DNA of 64,000 bases from Cellvibrio fontiphilus (GTDB lineage Bacteria > Pseudomonadota > Gammaproteobacteria > Pseudomonadales > Cellvibrionaceae): NCBI RefSeq assembly GCF_035317345.1, contig NZ_JAYKTU010000004.1, one strand, 5' to 3'. The position numbers and the translations under genes were made by a program. Numbering within the stretch: position 1 is the first letter of the stretch; the number at the start of each line of letters is the position of its first letter. Under the pieces are notes generated by a model. It saw only the letters and a list, made by a program, of their open reading frames with translations, made no database searches and was not told where the DNA came from. Of the stretch, positions 62,972 through 64,000 are shown one piece after another.

Positions 62972-63391
62972 ATGGCAAGTGTATTCACCTTGATTATGGA
63001 AGGAAAAATTCCCGGGAATTTTGTGTGGCAGGATGACAAAGCCGTCGCCATTTTAACCATCCAGCCTATTCGTCAAGGGCATGTATTGGTTATCCCCCGC
63101 GCAGAAATAGATCAATGGACCGATTTGCCATTAGAACTTGCTGCGCACCTTATGCAAGTTAGTTCAAAAATCGGTAACGCGTTAAAGGTTGCATTTCCTG
63201 CAACACGTGTCGGCATGATGATTGCCGGTTTGGAAGTGCCACACACTCATATTCATTTGGTGCCAATGGATTCAATGGATGACTTAAGCTTTACGTTTGC
63301 AAAAAATGCAGATCAACAAGCATTGCAGCAGACGGCAGCAGCCATTCGTTCTGTATTGCAAAAACAGGGCTACAGCGAATCACAAGGTTAA
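62972..63391 (+). CDS. HIT-family protein
   Basis: 139 residues. It carries the histidine-triad motif HTHIHLVPM near residue 90, preceded by QPIRQGHVLVIPRAEIDQWT. HIT proteins are nucleotide hydrolases or transferases (Hint-like). The start is the ATG at 62972, with AGGAAG upstream. It follows the unknown gene at 62064 by 62 bp on the same strand. Confidence 0.93.
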   Translation: MASVFTLIMEGKIPGNFVWQDDKAVAILTIQPIRQGHVLVIPRAEIDQWTDLPLELAAHLMQVSSKIGNALKVAFPATRVGMMIAGLEVPHTHIHLVPMDSMDDLSFTFAKNADQQALQQTAAAIRSVLQKQGYSESQG

Positions 63392-63403
63392 ATTTCCTGA
63401 TTT

Positions 63404-64000
63404 ATGAACCTACTTCTCCCGCCTGACAGCGCGTTGTTCTGGTTAAGCGCCTTGCTTGGTTTGCCGCTATTGTTGGTGGCTATTCGGCATGCGCCATGGC
63501 AGCAGTTACTGGTTAGCCAAACACGCCAGCATATTATGTTTGCCGCTGTTCTGGCGTTGGCGTTTTTATGGCTGTTGCAAGTGGAAGTGCGTGGAACAAT
63601 TGCCATCCATCCGCTATTGATGACGGTTACCACAATGGTGTTTGGCTGGAGTTTTGCGTTGATTATCGGTGCCTGCGCACTTGTCGCACTGGAGCTTTAT
63701 CAATTACCGCTGCGCAGCTTTCACATGGATTGGGATATGGCGCTTTCTCAATTTGATCTGAGCACAATACCTGTAGATTTCTGTTTAAGCGTGTTGGTGC
63801 CCGCAAGTTGGGCTTGGTGCGTTTTGTGGCTGGTTGATCGGTGGAAATTTAAAAATCCGTTCACTTACTTTTGGGGGGTGGGTTTCTTTGGTGCGATGGT
63901 GAGTTGTTTGTTGATAGGTGCGAGCGCCGTTTTCTTGTTTGCGATTACGGGCAGTGAGATACATTTACAAAACACCCAAGAGCATTTTTTTGTATTTATA
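63404..64000 (+). CDS. CbiM-like energy-coupling-factor permease (3' partial)
   Basis: The frame from the ATG at 63404 stays open to the last base (199 codons), so the gene is cut by the window end. It is very hydrophobic, with about six helices (FWLSALLGLPLLLVAIRH; HIMFAAVLALAFLWLLQV; GWSFALIIGACALVALELY; VDFCLSVLVPASWAWCVLWL). The pattern IHPLLMTVTTMVFGW with an aliphatic-aromatic repeat resembles the CbiM/NikM-like permeases annotated as energy-coupling factor permease in pseudomonads, which move cobalt or nickel. No ECF ATPase is visible. It starts 12 bp after the HIT gene. Confidence 0.65.
   Translation, partial: MNLLLPPDSALFWLSALLGLPLLLVAIRHAPWQQLLVSQTRQHIMFAAVLALAFLWLLQVEVRGTIAIHPLLMTVTTMVFGWSFALIIGACALVALELYQLPLRSFHMDWDMALSQFDLSTIPVDFCLSVLVPASWAWCVLWLVDRWKFKNPFTYFWGVGFFGAMVSCLLIGASAVFLFAITGSEIHLQNTQEHFFVFI

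Overview
The window looks like ordinary chromosome from a gammaproteobacterium of the Cellvibrio/Cellvibrionaceae type. This rests on gene content: several TonB-dependent receptors, an imuA-imuB-dnaE2 SOS cassette, rapA, the tmk/holB/pilZ/tatD block and lpxH-ppiB. It was not tested by any search. GC is moderate (about 50% by eye), with a clearly AT-richer accessory stretch at about 20.5-25.2 kb.

Region by region. (1) 1-10.7 kb, iron uptake: three TonB-dependent receptors (the first cut by the window edge), an AraC-type regulator, an OmpR/HisKA two-component pair, a small unknown gene, Fur-box-like operators before receptors 2 and 3, and the remnant of a broken exported gene. (2) 10.7-20.5 kb, DNA repair and mutagenesis: a minus-strand pair of XPD/DinG-type helicase and FAN1-type VRR-NUC nuclease, preceded by a truncated SRAP (YedK/HMCES) reading frame. 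Divergent from it is imuA-imuB-dnaE2 behind a LexA box with intact CTG-N10-CAG. (3) 20.7-25.7 kb, AT-rich accessory stretch: a membrane-anchored HerA/DUF87-type ATPase, a 92-residue protein made of four near-identical 23-residue repeats, an SRPBCC membrane protein bracketed by two related REP-like doublets, and a SnoaL/NTF2-like protein. (4) 25.8-32.6 kb: an RND efflux adaptor and permease, then a Fur-box-linked DUF3649 / PepSY / DUF3325 iron-uptake membrane trio. (5) 32.6-42.2 kb: CheC-like phosphatase plus PAS-GGDEF diguanylate cyclase, an M3 peptidase lipoprotein, and a complete oligopeptide ABC transporter with a fused double ATPase. (6) 42.3-54.2 kb, housekeeping: lpxH-ppiB, tmk, rluA, holB, pilZ, tatD-type hydrolase, dimeric dUTPase, YkgJ-type cysteine protein, mdh, an aldose-6-phosphate epimerase, rapA. 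(7) 54.2-64 kb: a fourth TonB receptor, an outer-membrane barrel protein, a membrane-bound LytTR regulator overlapping a TonB-like proline-rich protein, deaD with a very long 5' leader, an unknown protein with duplicated winged-helix-like repeats and a nuclease-like C-terminus, a HIT protein, and a CbiM-like permease cut by the window end.

How they fit together. The first 10 kb and 30.2-32.6 kb read as iron-repressed siderophore uptake. The 10.7-20.5 kb block reads as a DNA-damage island combining crosslink repair with SOS translesion synthesis. The best candidates for something undescribed are the HerA-like ATPase with its repeat protein, the truncated SRAP frame overlapping FAN1 by ATGA, and the duplicated-domain protein at 62.06 kb. 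No tRNA, rRNA, CRISPR array, transposase or integrase gene was seen.
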